DNA of 64,000 bases, taken from NCBI GenBank assembly GCA_963995505.1, contig OZ023199.1, forward strand, positions 1,302,001 through 1,366,000, given 5' to 3'. The stretch comes from Hypericum androsaemum (taxonomy: Eukaryota > Streptophyta > Magnoliopsida > Malpighiales > Hypericaceae). Positions 10,128-23,100 of this stretch are shown here, one piece after another. Under the pieces are notes generated by a model, which saw nothing but the letters and a program-made list of their open reading frames with translations, did not search any database and was not told where the DNA came from. Both the position numbers and the translations under genes were made by a program. The stretch's first letter is position 1; each line of letters starts with the position of its first letter.

Positions 10128-11615
10128 CTAACCACAAAAAGAGTAGAAACAAGTTAAAATAAAAGGTAAATTACTGTGGTGTTTCTCGTGTTTGACTAAA
10201 TCGATAATTTTGTTCCCCGTGTTTCAAAAATTATTCTCCTGTCCTCCGTTATTTGATTTTATTATACTCTCGGATTCCTATCACACGTCAATCGCTCTTT
10301 TTTTTTATTTTGTCACTAAATGACCAAAATACCCTTAAAAACCAAAAAAATTTATCCCTTCCTCCTGATCGTCATTTTTGCCGCCGCCGACACAACAACG
10401 GAAAACACAAAAAATTCATCGCCGACGTCCCCTTCTCTCAATCGATCTCTTCCTCCCGAGTCCAACTCCGCTCCTCCTCCCCGCACCGTTCTTCTCTCCT
10501 CATCGTACTACTCCTCCCAGCCACGGTGACTCACCGACATACGATCGAATTGCTGGAGGACGCAGCCTTGGGAGATCTTCTTCTACTCACCGGAGGAGCG
10601 ATTCGAGTTCCTCTAGTCGCCACAGAAGCTTCAGGAACGGAACTCACCAACAGACGAAGCCCTTATAAAGCACAGGCGACCGGTCACCCTGTTCAGGTAG
10701 GAGCAACATCAGAGGTAGCCTGAGAGGTGGCCTCGAAGCAGCCGAAGCTGAGGAGGGTGGAGCCGTCGAGGAGAACCCTGCCAAGCCAGCTGGACGGGGG
10801 AAGAGGGGTCGGAGCCCCTGTACATGATCTTGCCATTGTTGGGGTTAGGTTTTTGGCGATCTGTTCGGGATGCGACGGCATCAAAGTTGGTGGCCGTCGG
10901 CGAGAACGGGCCGATCAAAAGGAAGGAGAGGAAGGAAGAAGGAGATCTAGATGGTAACTGCGGCGTTTTGAAGAGCTTGCAAAATAGAAACAAATGCTTG
11001 GTGTTGGATTTGAAGAGGAGGAAGTAGGTGATGCCAGAATCGAGTCGACAGTGAAGACGGCGTAGTTATGTGATACCGGCCTTTGTTCTGGTCTGTGTTT
11101 GCTATACCGGTATGTTCCGTTTATGATACTAATCTGCATGGCTTTTTTCATTTTGACCCCGGAGTTTTAACATTAAAAAAAAAATTCCTGCGTATATTCA
11201 CTCCAAATGATTCGGAATGGGGACATTCCGTACCCAATCCAAACCCGTACTTAACAACTCCGGATTTGAGGGCTGAAGAAGTATGAGTAAATATGAGTAA
11301 ATCTGATAGGATTAATAAGTATCCAGATTCATAAGATTAATTAATTTGTTAGTTTCCAGAAGAAGTATGAGCAGGATTAGTAAGTATGCAGATTCTCGAC
11401 ACCAACTCTTATAATAAATGGTGTGTTTAGGCAATAAAAATTTAAAAAACAGCTTTCGTTTCCTTATATATAATAATGACAAAAGTATAAAATTTATTGA
11501 CTACAAGTAAATTTCCTTTTCCTCTTTTTTCTATTTTCCTTTTTAATTTTACTCTCCTCGTGATCGTGGCTACGTTTTTTGGTTTTTCCTTTTTCACCCC
11601 AACCTTTACTTTTCT
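10128..11615. other. Intergenic region with GC-rich unidentified segment (10250-11080)
   Basis: A GC-rich stretch between 10370 and 11030 is open in several frames on both strands (up to 156 codons), with Ser/Pro/Arg-rich translations and no recognised motif. The phrase GGCTTTTTTCATTTTG at 11141 recurs at 39250, so it is probably a transposon end. I cannot support a gene here. Confidence 0.4.
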
Positions 11616-11620
11616 CCTTG

Positions 11621-12073
11621 TGTAAGGCCCCGAGATTTGACCGACTATCTCCACTCACTTAAGCGTTTCAGACAGAACAGATCGGGGTATCACATACACC
11701 CCTCCTTAAATACGCGACGTCCTCGTCGCGCCAGATACAGACAGTCCCAGAATTCCCTCGGTTGCAGATGCGTTCGATTACCGAACCACACCGTACAAGC
11801 CGAGGTCGCTCTGATACCAAATGTAACGCCCCGAGATTTGACCGACTGTCTCCACAGACCAACGCATGTCTTTTCCAGCGTGTTTTGTCCTCACTCACAC
11901 GCATCCCGGAAACTTCCCAGGAGGTCACCCATCCTGATCCTGCTCCCGGCCAAACGCGTTTAACCTTGGAGTTCTCCCAGGATGTGTGCCGGAAAAGAAA
12001 GTGCACCTTGTTGGTATGGATAGTACCAATCAAATCACTTAAACGTTTCAGACAGAACAGATCGGGTATCGCA
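11621..12073 (-). mobile_element. Cassandra TRIM retrotransposon, complete with target duplication
   Basis: On the minus strand a 252-bp 5' LTR (12073 down to 11822) starts TG and ends CA. It is followed by TGGTATCAGAGC near 11808-11819, the primer-binding site complementary to initiator Met-tRNA. Next come about 110 bp of internal sequence, a purine-rich AAGGAGGGG tract (near 11700), and a 3' LTR at 11694-11621. The 3' LTR is only 74 bp because its middle, including the 5S-like part, is deleted. The direct repeat CCTTG flanks the element at 11616-11620 and 12074-12078. LTRs containing 5S rRNA sequence define the Cassandra family, which carries no genes. Confidence 0.9.
11898..12026 (-). other. 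5S rRNA-like domain within the Cassandra LTR
   Basis: Reverse-complemented, this segment reads in 5S rRNA order: AGAACTCCAAGGTTAAACGC, then GGATGGGTGACCTCCTGGGA. These match the internal control region (A box, intermediate element and C box) of plant 5S genes. It is diverged from true 5S RNA and sits in a TRIM element, so it is not annotated as an rRNA gene. Confidence 0.85.
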
Positions 12074-12078
12074 CCTTG

Positions 12079-12544
12079 TGCCTTTTGAATTAATTTAACT
12101 CGATTCTAAATTATACAACTCAATAAATTTGGACCCAAATTTTTTTTCCCAGGGGCCCAAAAAAATTATAATAAACAGTTAAAAAATTGAACAGCAATTG
12201 AATATTTTTGTAGGATAATCTTCTAGCAAGCATGCAAAATGTATTAGAGCTTGAACGTAGGAATATATCTTGTAAAAGTAAACATAATGTAATTCAATCA
12301 TTCTAAAATAATTAAAAATATTTTGGTTTTAATTAACTACTGGAGAATAATGCAGAGGAGATTATTTCCTTAAAAACAAGTCTTACTATAATAATGCAGG
12401 GAGATTCTATTTTTATTTCCTAAAAATGTAATACCATACTGCACTAAAGTACATTGTTCAATATTTTAAATTTTTTTCTTTAGAACGTATGAACCTTGAT
12501 ATATTATAAACATCTCTAAGTAGAGAAATCCGCATACACGAAGA
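12079..12544. other. AT-rich intergenic DNA
   Basis: No gene or clear repeat is seen between the Cassandra element and the LINE remnant. Confidence 0.4.
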
Positions 12545-12880
12545 CTTTTTTTTTTTGAGAAACAAACCAAACTTCATTATAAAATTAGATAGGAAAGTCA
12601 GCCTGCAGTAAGTTACCAAGATCCAGAGGAGGAATGGAAATCCAATCTCTAGGTAAAGAACCGAACCTAACTAACTTACAAATCTAACCAGCCACATGGT
12701 TTTGTAGGCGATCAATTAGGCTAAGTTTACAAAGAAGCAAGAGAAGAAGTTCGACCCTAATCTCACTAACAAGGTTCTCAACTTGCCAGATAAGTTGTGG
12801 CTGTGGAGCAGTTAAGCACAAGAACGCAATGCGGCAGTCAGTTTCCAGGAGGACACGAGAACCGCAGTACTTGGTTCATA
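12545..12880 (-). mobile_element. LINE (non-LTR retrotransposon) 3' remnant with RNase H-like tail
   Basis: The minus strand reads VLLETDCRIAFLCL ... QVENLVSEIRVELL ... LIDRLQNHVAG, then a stop, and later RFGSLPRDWISIPP. This is the order seen at the end of the RNase H-like domain of plant L1-type polyproteins. It is followed by a short 3' region ending in a poly(A) tract, visible as the T run at 12548-12556. The 5' part is missing, as is usual for truncated LINE copies. Confidence 0.55.
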
Positions 12881-14550
12881 CACGAGGACATCTAGCTATG
12901 CTCGCCCATTTCATTTATTATTTTTTTATTTTATTAAATTTTTTTCCTATTCGCAACCCCGAGAACCAGGATCGCCACTAGCTATGGTCCAAGGAGCCTA
13001 GCCACTCTTGCAAACCCAATCAAGAACTTGTATGTTTCGATAGGAGGAGGTAAATGGTGGGCGGTTATCATTGACAGTGAAGTGAACTACACAGGTCGTG
13101 TGAGATGTTGCAGAGTTGTACAAGAGAGAGAATGTCTAGTATGTCCCAGTTGTTCGCCTTTTTTTTGGGTTTATAACTCGTGTTATCTGTTTTACCGAGT
13201 AGACTAATTTAGGTTCGACTGTAATATAATTTTGGAAAACGAAAACAAATTTCTAATAAATATTTAATATTTTTTTTTTTAAAGATTCAAACTCGAAAAA
13301 TAATTAAATAACAAAAACGCCTTGTTAGTTAATCTAAATGCCTTTTTGTTTATAAAGTGTTTCGACGCTGTCCAGGCCACTGATAGAGTCATAGGTGTTC
13401 ATTGTATTATTATATATGTAGATGGTAAATTACTATAAATAGTTAATAGTATAACCGCCAGATTTAATCCATCATTAGAATTGTACTGCTTAGTTTTCTG
13501 TCCATTCCACTGATGCGGGTTTTTGCCCAAAATGGTGTTACTGTAGATGTATAATACCCAAAATGATGTTACTGTTGAAAAAATTCCGGAAATAGTGTTC
13601 CTTTTCAAAATCGAAAATTTTTTTTGACCTAGAAACCTCAGGTCGAAATTTTTTCATTGTATTGTCAGTTTTCGTAAAATATGTAATATTACGATCGTAA
13701 TAAACTTAAATTTTATTTCTGTCCATTCCACCGATGTTCATTGTAGTATTATATATGGTTATTTGAGAAGACTTAATGGTAACAACTAAAAAAATATTAA
13801 AATTTTATTTTTGAATATTAAATACATAAATACCAAAAAAAGCATTTTTTAAATTCAATTTACCTAAAATTTTAGCTTATAGCGTTATCTATATGATACA
13901 CTCGATTAAAATATTTTCTTTCAACAAGAAGACGATCATAACAAGTATTTGAAGATGAATAATTATGTAAAATTTATGGAACAAATAAGTCTAACAAAAA
14001 GGAGTGTCTTAATTTTTTTTTGAATTGTATGTAAAAAATATGTATTTATTGAAATATATCTCTTTATACGAATATTGGGACTTACATTTATCATTAAAAT
14101 TTTATAAAAAAATATTAGTTATTACAATTAAGAGGTTATTAAATTTTAATACTGATCTCAACTAGAGATCATGACTTTTTTATTAAAGATTATAGTTTTA
14201 GAGAAGATAAGATGTTTACTGTAATTTAGTTTTCTGTCCATTCCACAACTGATGTTCATTGTACTATCACATGGCATCGCACCATCAAAACGGAAATTAA
14301 TTCTTTACTTTCTTGGTCAGGACCAATGGAATTAAAACGAAACGTGGTACCCCAATCAAAGATTTATGGATGTAGTAGCCCAACAATTAATTGTACTTGT
14401 GGTGTGGTTTATAAACGGCACATTTTTTTTGGACCGAGGAGTCCAGCATTAATTACCGTTGTAATTTAATTGGTTGCGACTACCTTAAGGTCGCCGATAA
14501 AAAACACGCGAAGTCTATTTATTTTGGCAATTTATATGTTTTATTTGAAC
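12881..14550. other. AT-rich intergenic DNA with short dispersed repeats
   Basis: The phrase TCTGTCCATTCCAC followed by TGATG and TTCATTGTA recurs near 13496, 13719 and 14230. There are no coding signals. Confidence 0.45.
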
Positions 14551-14870
14551 AATATTTAATTTATGATTATCTTCTCTTCGTCTGCTGATATAACTATCGA
14601 TTCAATAAAGCAAAAAATTACTAAAAGAATGGAAAAAAAGAAAGTAGAGGAAAATAACAGAATAATTGGAGAAATTTTATTTTAACTGATTGCAAATTGA
14701 TCTTTCTTCTATCTTCCACCTCTAAAACAGATCCATAATAATAAATCCATTTGTCCTCTTCACACTTATTAGGAGTTTCCCCTCCTCCTCGCTTCCTAGA
14801 AATTGGCATCCAAAAAGGAAGAAAAAAACTAAATAAATAAATAAATAATACAGAGGAAAAATAGAGAGGA

Positions 14871-17800
14871 ATGGCATCCAGGTACTGGGTGGTGTCTCTC
14901 CCTGTGAAGAGCTCGGCTTCATCTCTATGGAACGGCTTGCAAGAACAAATCTCCAGATATTCCTTCGATACCCCTCTCTACAGGGTGAAAAATTACTCCC
15001 CTGCCCTTTACTCTTAAAAGGAGCCTTTTTTTTGGGGGTTAATTATATGGTTTGTTTTTTGTGGTTGAATTTTGCAGTTCAATATACCCAATCTCAGAGT
15101 TGGTACTTTGGATTCGCTCCTCTCCCTTAGTGATGATCTCCTCAAGGTAAAGTTTCGATCTTTTTTGTTGTTTTTTTTGGTGGGTCCTATTGCGAGATCA
15201 ATGGGCTGTGAATTTGAGTGGTACCCATTTTGGGTTTCCTCTTGTTTTGTGTGTTTTAGTTGATGGAAGTCTCGATAGGAATCGAAAGATGCAAACTTTT
15301 CGCGGTTTTGATTCCCGTGTTGTGATTTTGATTGAGTTGATGTTGGATACATGTTTGGGTTTGAAGATGGGGTACTTAAGTTATGGTTTTTCTGGTTGTT
15401 GTTGGGGTTTGGATGACGGGCTCAGTCGAATAGCTTCATCGAGGGGGTGTCTCATAAGATCAGGAGGCAGATCGAAGACTTGGAGAGGGTATCTGGTCTG
15501 GAGAGCAATGCTCTGACTGTTGATGGTATACCAGTTGATTCTTATCTCACCCGGTGAGTCTTTTTCTAAGGATCCTTTCGAAGTTTGATCTGGCCCTGGG
15601 AATGTGTGTGCGCAACCGTGCCTGCTTGTGTTCCAGATTGATATTCTTGCGATCTAGCTGAGATTTTGGCATGTTCATAGATTTGTCTGGGATGAAGCTA
15701 AGTATCCGACAATGTCGCCTCTTAGGGAGATTGTGGACAGCATTCAAAGCCTAGTGTCAAAGATCGAAGATGATCTGAAGGTATATGCATATGTAGGAAC
15801 TGCTAATGTTGTATGCTTCCATTGGTTTCTGGAAATATACCCCGATGAAGCTTGATCAGCATGATTCCGTCATACTTGTACTGGCTACTACTTACCACCG
15901 ATTTTTCCCGGAAATTAAATCACCCCTATCATTAGTTGTCTGATGTTGTAGCCTTATTAGTTCAGTCTTGGGCTTTGCCATTTAAATTATTGTTCTTGTA
16001 TTGTAATTCTAGGTTTTGAGAGGATAAAAAGGAATAAAACGGGGAAGTGGCAACTGTAAGTTGTCTTAGCTGAGTTATATAGTGTCTCAAACTTTTCACC
16101 TCAAACTTTCTCTCTCTTGTAAGGTTCGTGTTGCTGAGCATAACAATGTACGTAGTCAGCTCAATGCAATTAACCGAAAGCAAAGTGGAAGGTTGTACCT
16201 CTTACCCCTTTTTTCATTGCCTACTCAACAAATACTCGTTTGTTATGTTGCAACTGACCTATGTTTATTTACTTTAGCTTAGCTGTCCGCGATCTATCCA
16301 ACTTGGTGAAAGATGAAGACATTGTAGATTCTGAGCATCTAGTTACACTTTTGGCAGTCGTTTCCAAATATTCACAAAAGGATTGGTTGGCAAGCTATGA
16401 AACGCTGACCAGCTATGTGGTATGATATTTTCTCTTTTCTCTACTGTTTAGTGAATTATTGCAACCATTTAAAATTTTATGCAACTTAAAAAAAGGTAAC
16501 TTTGGATTATGTAAAACTGAAAAGATTGTGACGGTCTTATTGTTGGAAGCACTTTATTTCTCTGCTTTTGTTTATTTATGGTTGCTAGTGCTTGCTAGGT
16601 CCCAAGGTCTTCGAAGAAGTTATATGAGGACAATGAATACGCACTGTACACTGTAGTATTATTTCGCCGAGTTGCAGACAATTTCAGAACAACTGCCCGT
16701 GACAAGGGATTTCAAGTGAGTATATTTTTGTGATGGATCATGCTCCCGCGGCTATTTTAAGGGAAGCAGTTACAACACACTCTTTCTCTCTTGTTGCTTT
16801 GTGCTGGAAACTACGTTCTGACACTTCTGGCGTGTTTGGTATAATCTCTTTCTGTGATTCAGATTCGTGATTATGAACATAGTTCCGAAGCACAAGAAAG
16901 TAGAAAGCAGGAGTTAGATAAACTGGTACAGGACCAAGATGAATTGAGAAGCTCCCTTTTGCAGTGGTGCTATACTAGTTATGGAGAGGTAATGTCCTTT
17001 CGAAAACCAAATGAAACAATCTTTTCATTCACGCAAATTAAAGAGAAAGCAGTTTACCGTTTCAATTTTAGAGTGGTTCAACTCCTACAGAGTGGATGTG
17101 CTTGATCTACTTTGTTAAGTTGTTCATGAAGAGACAACGACAATAGTCTTATCCAATTGGCTGTATGGAACGTCGCACACCACTGTGCTTTATTATCATC
17201 ATGCTTTATTTGCGAAAATCGAGTTTTATTTTTATATCTTGCACTCCATGTACTTGTTTGTCATAATCAAAAGGTCCACATGCCTCAGCATCTGTGGCTC
17301 ACCTAAATTTTTTCAAGTCTCTGTAAGTGTTCAACTGATCAACTATGTAAGTTTGATTTTGTTTATCTTTTCTGTCCTCAATGTTATTATCTTAGCAAAC
17401 TCGGTATTGTTACCTATAGGTTTTCAGCTCCTGGATGCACTTTTGTGCAATTCGTATTTTTGCGGAGAGCATACTTCGATATGGATTACCACCCACTTTC
17501 TTGGTAATTACCCTGTTATGCTATGATTGTCGAAATTTCTCTAGTACAGCGACGTTACTAACTTCCTCTTCTGCCACTGGCCTCTGCTCAGGCTTGTGTG
17601 TTATCTCCTTCTACGAAAGGTGAAAAGAAAGTACGCTCTATCCTGGAAGACTTGTCAGAGAGTTCACACAGGTGATTCAGACCTTCCTCTAATTTCTCTT
17701 TTATTGTGAATGAAGTGTTTCTCTCTGACCGGAGTCCTCCAAAGCCGAGAATTTCAAAACCTGCAACATGGTGGTCCTGACATAGAGTAATGCAGACTGC

Positions 17801-18263
17801 TTTCTGTAGGATAAAGAGAATATAAAAACGCAGTTTGGGGATCCATGTTACAGGGGGTTACATGTCACGTCACAAATGCGTACGAGGATCCATGTTAGTG
17901 AGGATATCTGATGTGATTAGATATTGCTTCATTGTTTTCGTGTGGTTTGCTGATTTAATGGAAAAGTCATACATTCATCATACCTCTGCTCTCTCTTCTT
18001 CGAGGAAGGAGAAGCTCGACGTCATTCATGATACCCCTCTGGTCCTAGAAGCTATAACCTGCCATTGCACTTGCATCAGCCAGAAACCCAATATAGTGGA
18101 GAATATGATGGCAACTTCTGTTATTGTTTCCTCATCCGTCTGACCACTGTTTCGATGCAGCACGTACTGGAAATCCGAAGATGATGCTGGAGGAGCAATG
18201 GCGGGTTTAGGAGGCGATGCCGACACCCATCCGTATGTGTCCTTCACAATCAATCTTGCCTGA
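14871..18263 (+). CDS. VHA-C: V-type proton ATPase subunit C (376 aa, 11 exons)
   Basis: Subunit C of the vacuolar H+-ATPase is a stator protein that bridges V1 and Vo at the tonoplast and endomembranes and helps control reversible assembly (DET3 in Arabidopsis). Coding exons: 14871-14984, 15078-15146, 15426-15553, 15681-15780, 16124-16191, 16278-16419, 16599-16715, 16863-16988, 17420-17503, 17592-17671 and 18161-18263. They total 1131 nt. The protein starts MASRYWVVSLPVKSSASSLW, has FNIPNLRVGTLDSLLSLSDD and LNAINRKQSG in the middle, and ends THPYVSFTINLA. The family length is about 375 residues, so it looks intact. All introns use GT/AG. A broken duplicate of its 5' end lies at 930-1712. Confidence 0.95.
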
Positions 18264-19432
18264 AACTTGACGTTTCGAATTTCGAGTGTTCCTTGAGGAT
18301 TTGATAATAATGGACGGCGACAGTGATGTTGTATTTACAATCAGTAGCTATGATTCTTTGGTTTATTGTGCATGTCCTTGGAAATCCTTTGGATAGCCCT
18401 AACGTTTAAGAGGAAGTTTTACTCTTTATTTATTCATAGCAAGCGACTCGATATGAATTTTTTTTCTCCTTCCCGAAACTACCTAATATTTAGATATCAT
18501 TGATTCATGATTAGCATACACGGGTTCATAAAGGGCAGAGCTTTTCCTGCCAAATTTTAATATCATTACATTTTCATGGCTCGAAACTCGACTCAATAAG
18601 CAACTTTAAAAAATAAAAACTTTTCTTCACGAATTGCAAGATTGCAATGGCTAGTGATCTAAATCAAGCCAAACCATTTTACAATTAGAGTCGATTAGTC
18701 CATGTTTTAAGTCTGGGGCATAGTCCATATTTTAGTTGGGTAACATTCGGACTAGCTATGTTCAAATTGAATAATACTTTTTAAATAATAGCAAAATTAT
18801 TTCAACAAATTTTTAACACTGTTGTATTTTTTATGCTCGAATTTAAGACTTATGGTTAATTTAAAATAATTTTATTATAAGTTAATCTAATGCATGTTGG
18901 TATCAAGGTTGATTTATATAGGACCAATCATTTGGAGATTAACACCTAGAAAGATCACGAATGATTTAGTTATTTTATGAGTCATATTGAACGGTTAAGC
19001 TGTCTCTACTATTAATGTCGTGTACTTGGAGGCTGGAGCTGAAGATTAGACTAATATCTATGTAGTGTAGCGCGCGTGTTGAAATAAATAAATCATAAGA
19101 AAAAAAACAACAAACGAGCTGCCAACCAATATGATAATGACTATATTTGTCAAGCACACTAAAAAAAAAAAACTAATATGGGAAATCCTGAAATATGTTG
19201 GTTTATACATAGATGATTGATTACTTATTCATAGTCGAGAATGGTTCAACCAATTTGAACGCTCGTTCCTCTTGGTTCATAGTCATTTGGCGGGGGGAAA
19301 AACAGCTTGCCTTTATTGAAGTAATTTTAGAGCTAGACACCGGTCTTGCATCGGCCCTATAGTCGATACTACATCAGCCGATTTATGAAGTTACAGAATG
19401 GTACAATACATAATTTATACCTCAACCATGGG
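18264..19432. other. Intergenic region between convergent genes
   Basis: Holds the 3' flanks of the V-ATPase gene (+) and the PYRR gene (-). It is AT-rich and no gene or repeat is recognised. Confidence 0.5.
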
Positions 19433-22390
19433 CTATAAAGTTACAAACTTGGTTTCACTCGTGGCAGACTCACCAAGGAACTCCGATCTCAACCGCATCA
19501 GCAGTCTTCCAAGATAATTTAGGCCCTCGCCGTCTCTCCCTCCGCCCCAGAAAAGGTCATGCGGGGAAGCTTCAACGAGAACAGATCCGGCAGATGAGAG
19601 CAGCATTGAGTTCAAATGAGGATACGTGGAGAACTTGCGTTTCAGTGCCTGATACATGACATCAATCTTGGAACTCTCCCAATCAGATCTTACCTGCTCA
19701 ACAGAAAATCCATCAGCTTTGCTTGAAGCAAAAATGACGCAATGAATGAACGTGGAACGGCCGTATGCATAAACAAGTATATTGATGTTGCTGCAGGTAG
19801 TTTTGAAGTGTGGAAAAAATACAAGGACCTAACATGACTAAAAGAAATCAGAAAATGGAAAGCAATGATCACACCAGATTCGGGTACTGTCTCTGCATAG
19901 ACCTTCCCATTCGAGCTGCTTCCTCGGGGCTCTTAGCAGATTTTATCTTCTCCATGCAATCTTTTGCGGCAAGATCATCCACCCCGGCAAACTTTTGTGC
20001 CTGAAATACAGAAAGTTTATGCTGAATTCCGAAGCCACAGACAGAATAGAATTTGCTCAAGATGGAAATACCTGATAATAATGCTCTACAGTTGGCCAGG
20101 TGGCAGAATCACCACTGGCATCTGGCATTTGGATGGGATGAGGGGAAAAGTTCGACAAAGAACCGTAAGGATCCCAAGTCTTATAAAAGAATATGATGCT
20201 TGATTCATATGGAGAGACTGAAGGATCAATTGCAAATGTTTCGTCCTTCGAAGGAATTACAGGGGTCACATCTGGAATAGGCTGTAGAAATCCACTAACA
20301 AGCATATCTGGTCCAACCTGTCAATTGAATCCCCAAACCAGAACTTAACCACAGTTAATATCAGATTCATGTATTCTAAGAATAACTTCATGTGCATGAA
20401 ATGGACAGGCAATTGAAACTCATGTTTCATGGCACGCACACCTCAGATACAATAAAATCAAAAACTATAATCCTTCTGGAAACACTGGAAATGGCATAAG
20501 CATCATACGCACTTGAGTAAATTAATTCAAAAATTTAGAAAAGCACAGAGGGAAACACACTGCTCAAGCCATTCTTCAAGATTCAATTTCCCATAAAACC
20601 CAGAAGAAATTATCACCAACCTGCTCATAGCAAACGTCAATCAGGTCCAAGGCTTGCGACATCTCAACCATTCCAAGTTCACCGACCGGAGATGGTGCAT
20701 TTCTCCCACCAATGATTTTGGGGGCAACAAATGCAAAAACCTGTAAAATGTATGAAATTTAAGATTTTACAGCACCATGAGTATCAGATACCAAGCAATT
20801 CATAAATAACCAGTCAAGAGACAATCAGTGGCATTGTCGTCGGTGATTACTAACATAGGTTAAGTTCTAGATAAACAAGTCAATATGCACAAGGGGAAGA
20901 CCAAAGGGGATTACTCTCGGGAAAACCTCATGTTTATGAAGATGCGCCTAATATGCCACATTTGTGTATATATGTTGCCATAGAAATCAAAAGTAGCACC
21001 TTATGTATGACACCGGATGAAATAGCGGATGCTGCAAGAGTCCCTCCACATTCCCACAATATAGAAAGATAGCCACGATCGTGAAAGTACTCCATAACAT
21101 CTCTCGGGTTTAGCATATCAAATTCCACAACTTCTACTCCTTTGGATGCAAGAAACTTCTGAAAGCTCCTCTTAGCACCCCTCTGTGTTGCGACTATGGT
21201 TGGTACCTCAGAAACATCCCAAAGATAAGCTTCATCGGGAAGATCGAGCGTCTGAGACATCACAATACGTACTGGCATGTGCCCATCACCATGTCTAGCA
21301 GTCAATCGAGGATCTAATACAACAAATTTATAAAACACACCGGTTACAAAACTGAACGCAGGCATCCATGAATGATACAAAAATCAGATCGATACTCACT
21401 GTCCCTCCGCACGGTGTTGCCTCCAACAATTACAGCATCACATCTACCTCGCAGTTCAAAAACTCTGTACCGTGAAGTTCTGCTGCTTATCCACGCCGCA
21501 TGCCCACTACTAGCAGCAATCTTCCCTGTCAGCAACCAGGCAAAAAACCTATAACCAGATTCCATCTAAACCGACCAAATAGTAGCCATAGCAAGCTCAC
21601 CGTCGAGTGTCATAGCATATTTAAGCACGGAGAACGGAACCCGAGATGCAGCTCTATGAATCAACGGAACATTCACAAGGAGGCAAGACTTCCGAGCTTC
21701 CTACAAGCCAGATCACATAAGAACCAGCAGTTCGACAAACCGAACAATGTCGAAACGAAATGAACAAGAAAGGAAACAACTTTGACCTCAATGACTTTGC
21801 TCTGTAGATGATCCTCCCCAAGAACATCAACCTGCAGGCCTCGGCTTCTCAAGGCGCGGATCGCTTTGCCTTGTAGATGCTCCAACGGGTTCCTGATCCC
21901 AACCACAACTCTCTTAATCCCTGCCTAATTCCAAAAACTAATTCAAAATTTACTTATTTCTAAAAACATTTTTCCCTAAAACAAACGGAACCTAATTGAT
22001 CGGAGAAGCGCGAACCTGGACGAGGGAGGAGACGGCGGTGTGGTCGCCGTGGCAGTCGCCGGGCTCCATGTTCAGGTACGCGGTGGCGCCCCGGCTCCAC
22101 TCGCCGGCGGCCTCAACAGCCTGGAGCTCCGCCGGCTTGGTCCCCTGCGCGTAGAGGTATCCCTCGCCGACGATGCGGCCGCCGCCGCCGGGGGCGGCGA
22201 TCACGCAGCCGAAGTTGGGGTGCGGGGAGGTCAACCCCGCGGACTTATCGGAGATCTCGGCGGCGCGCCTGGTCCACGCCGCGTCGGCCGCGTGCGAGCT
22301 GCCGGCGCCGGAAGTGGCCATGCATGGCGGCGGCCGGCGACGGTGGAAGAGGTGAGCGGCGTGAAGGGTAGTTGTGATGGTGAATGCCAT
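19433..22390 (-). CDS. PYRR: Riboflavin biosynthesis protein PYRR, plastid (pyrimidine reductase with YbiA-like domain), 601 aa
   Basis: Reduces the ribosyl side chain of the diaminopyrimidine intermediate in riboflavin synthesis, in plastids. Exons on the minus strand: 22390-22016, 21924-21787, 21700-21601, 21525-21400, 21313-21000, 20740-20621, 20317-20072, 20000-19875 and 19693-19433; 1806 nt in total. Domains: a transit-peptide-like start (MAFTITTTLHAAHLFHRRRP), then a deaminase-like domain (residues ~35-190). Here the zinc motif HAE is replaced by GTKPAELQAVEAAG, as in other plant PYRR proteins, so deaminase activity is not expected. The reductase domain follows (about 200-420; MTLDGKIAASSGHAAWIS, VIVGGNTVRRDNPRL, WECGGTLAAS). 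The C-terminal YbiA/DUF1768 domain (about 432 onward; KTWDPYGSLSNFSPHP, ASPHDLFWGGG) belongs to a family known to hydrolyse reactive early riboflavin intermediates. Arabidopsis PYRR is of similar length. Confidence 0.95.
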
Positions 22391-23100
22391 AGAGAAATGG
22401 AAGTGATGATATTATTGGAAGGTGAGGAGGAGGGAGTTTTATTTTACAAACTATTCTGGGTTTTAGCTTTTTTTTTTAAGATGATAAATTTAAAATCAGA
22501 TAATTGGCAAGTCAACTGAAGATAAATTATACCTTTCTTAAAAAAAATTAAGAAACTAAATTAAATATCAAGTATTTTTTAAGGGGTACATTTGTATTTT
22601 ATTAAGCTGAAAAGAGGGATGATTAGATGGAATTTTAGTTCTCTACGTTGAAAGTGGTGAGTGTTATACGCTCGTATATTAATAACACGTGGATAAAACG
22701 GATTACTACCAGCAACTACACTATCCTTCAATGGAAGGGAAATACAATCAACAGGAGGAGATGGAATCTTAGTTGTTAAAAGAAGGTCTTTAAAAAATCA
22801 CTTTCCCATGGAGTCAACAATTCATATAGAGACACCAAATAGTTGGATTAATTGGTTCACAACCGTATTTAATAATTGTTGCAAGAAATTTGTGGTTGAT
22901 TAAAATTTTTATCCGACTCGAATATAAACTATTCATTTTGTTAGGTGTGAATTCGAATATGAATTATGAAAAAAAGACAAATAGTTGTTCTAAACTTCTA
23001 ATCATACCAGTGCAAGTTAAAAAATCGACTCAAGTGATAAATAATTGTTCAAACTTGTATTTTGGACTCTGGAATGGGTTCGCGGGCCCTCTTTGATGCA
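22391..23100. other. Upstream region of PYRR
   Basis: Contains the minus-strand promoter side of PYRR. It is AT-rich, and I could not place a convincing TATA box or a further gene. Confidence 0.4.

Noticed and set aside
10253..10993. Overlapping Ser/Pro/Arg-rich frames on both strands
   Set aside because: All are in one GC-rich segment with no recognisable domain, start context or splice logic. Base composition explains them.
11898..12026. A genuine 5S rRNA gene
   Set aside because: It is diverged and enclosed in a TRIM element with LTR ends, a primer-binding site and a target duplication.
22040..22519. 159-codon frame opposite the first exon of PYRR
   Set aside because: GC-rich antisense shadow of a well-supported exon.
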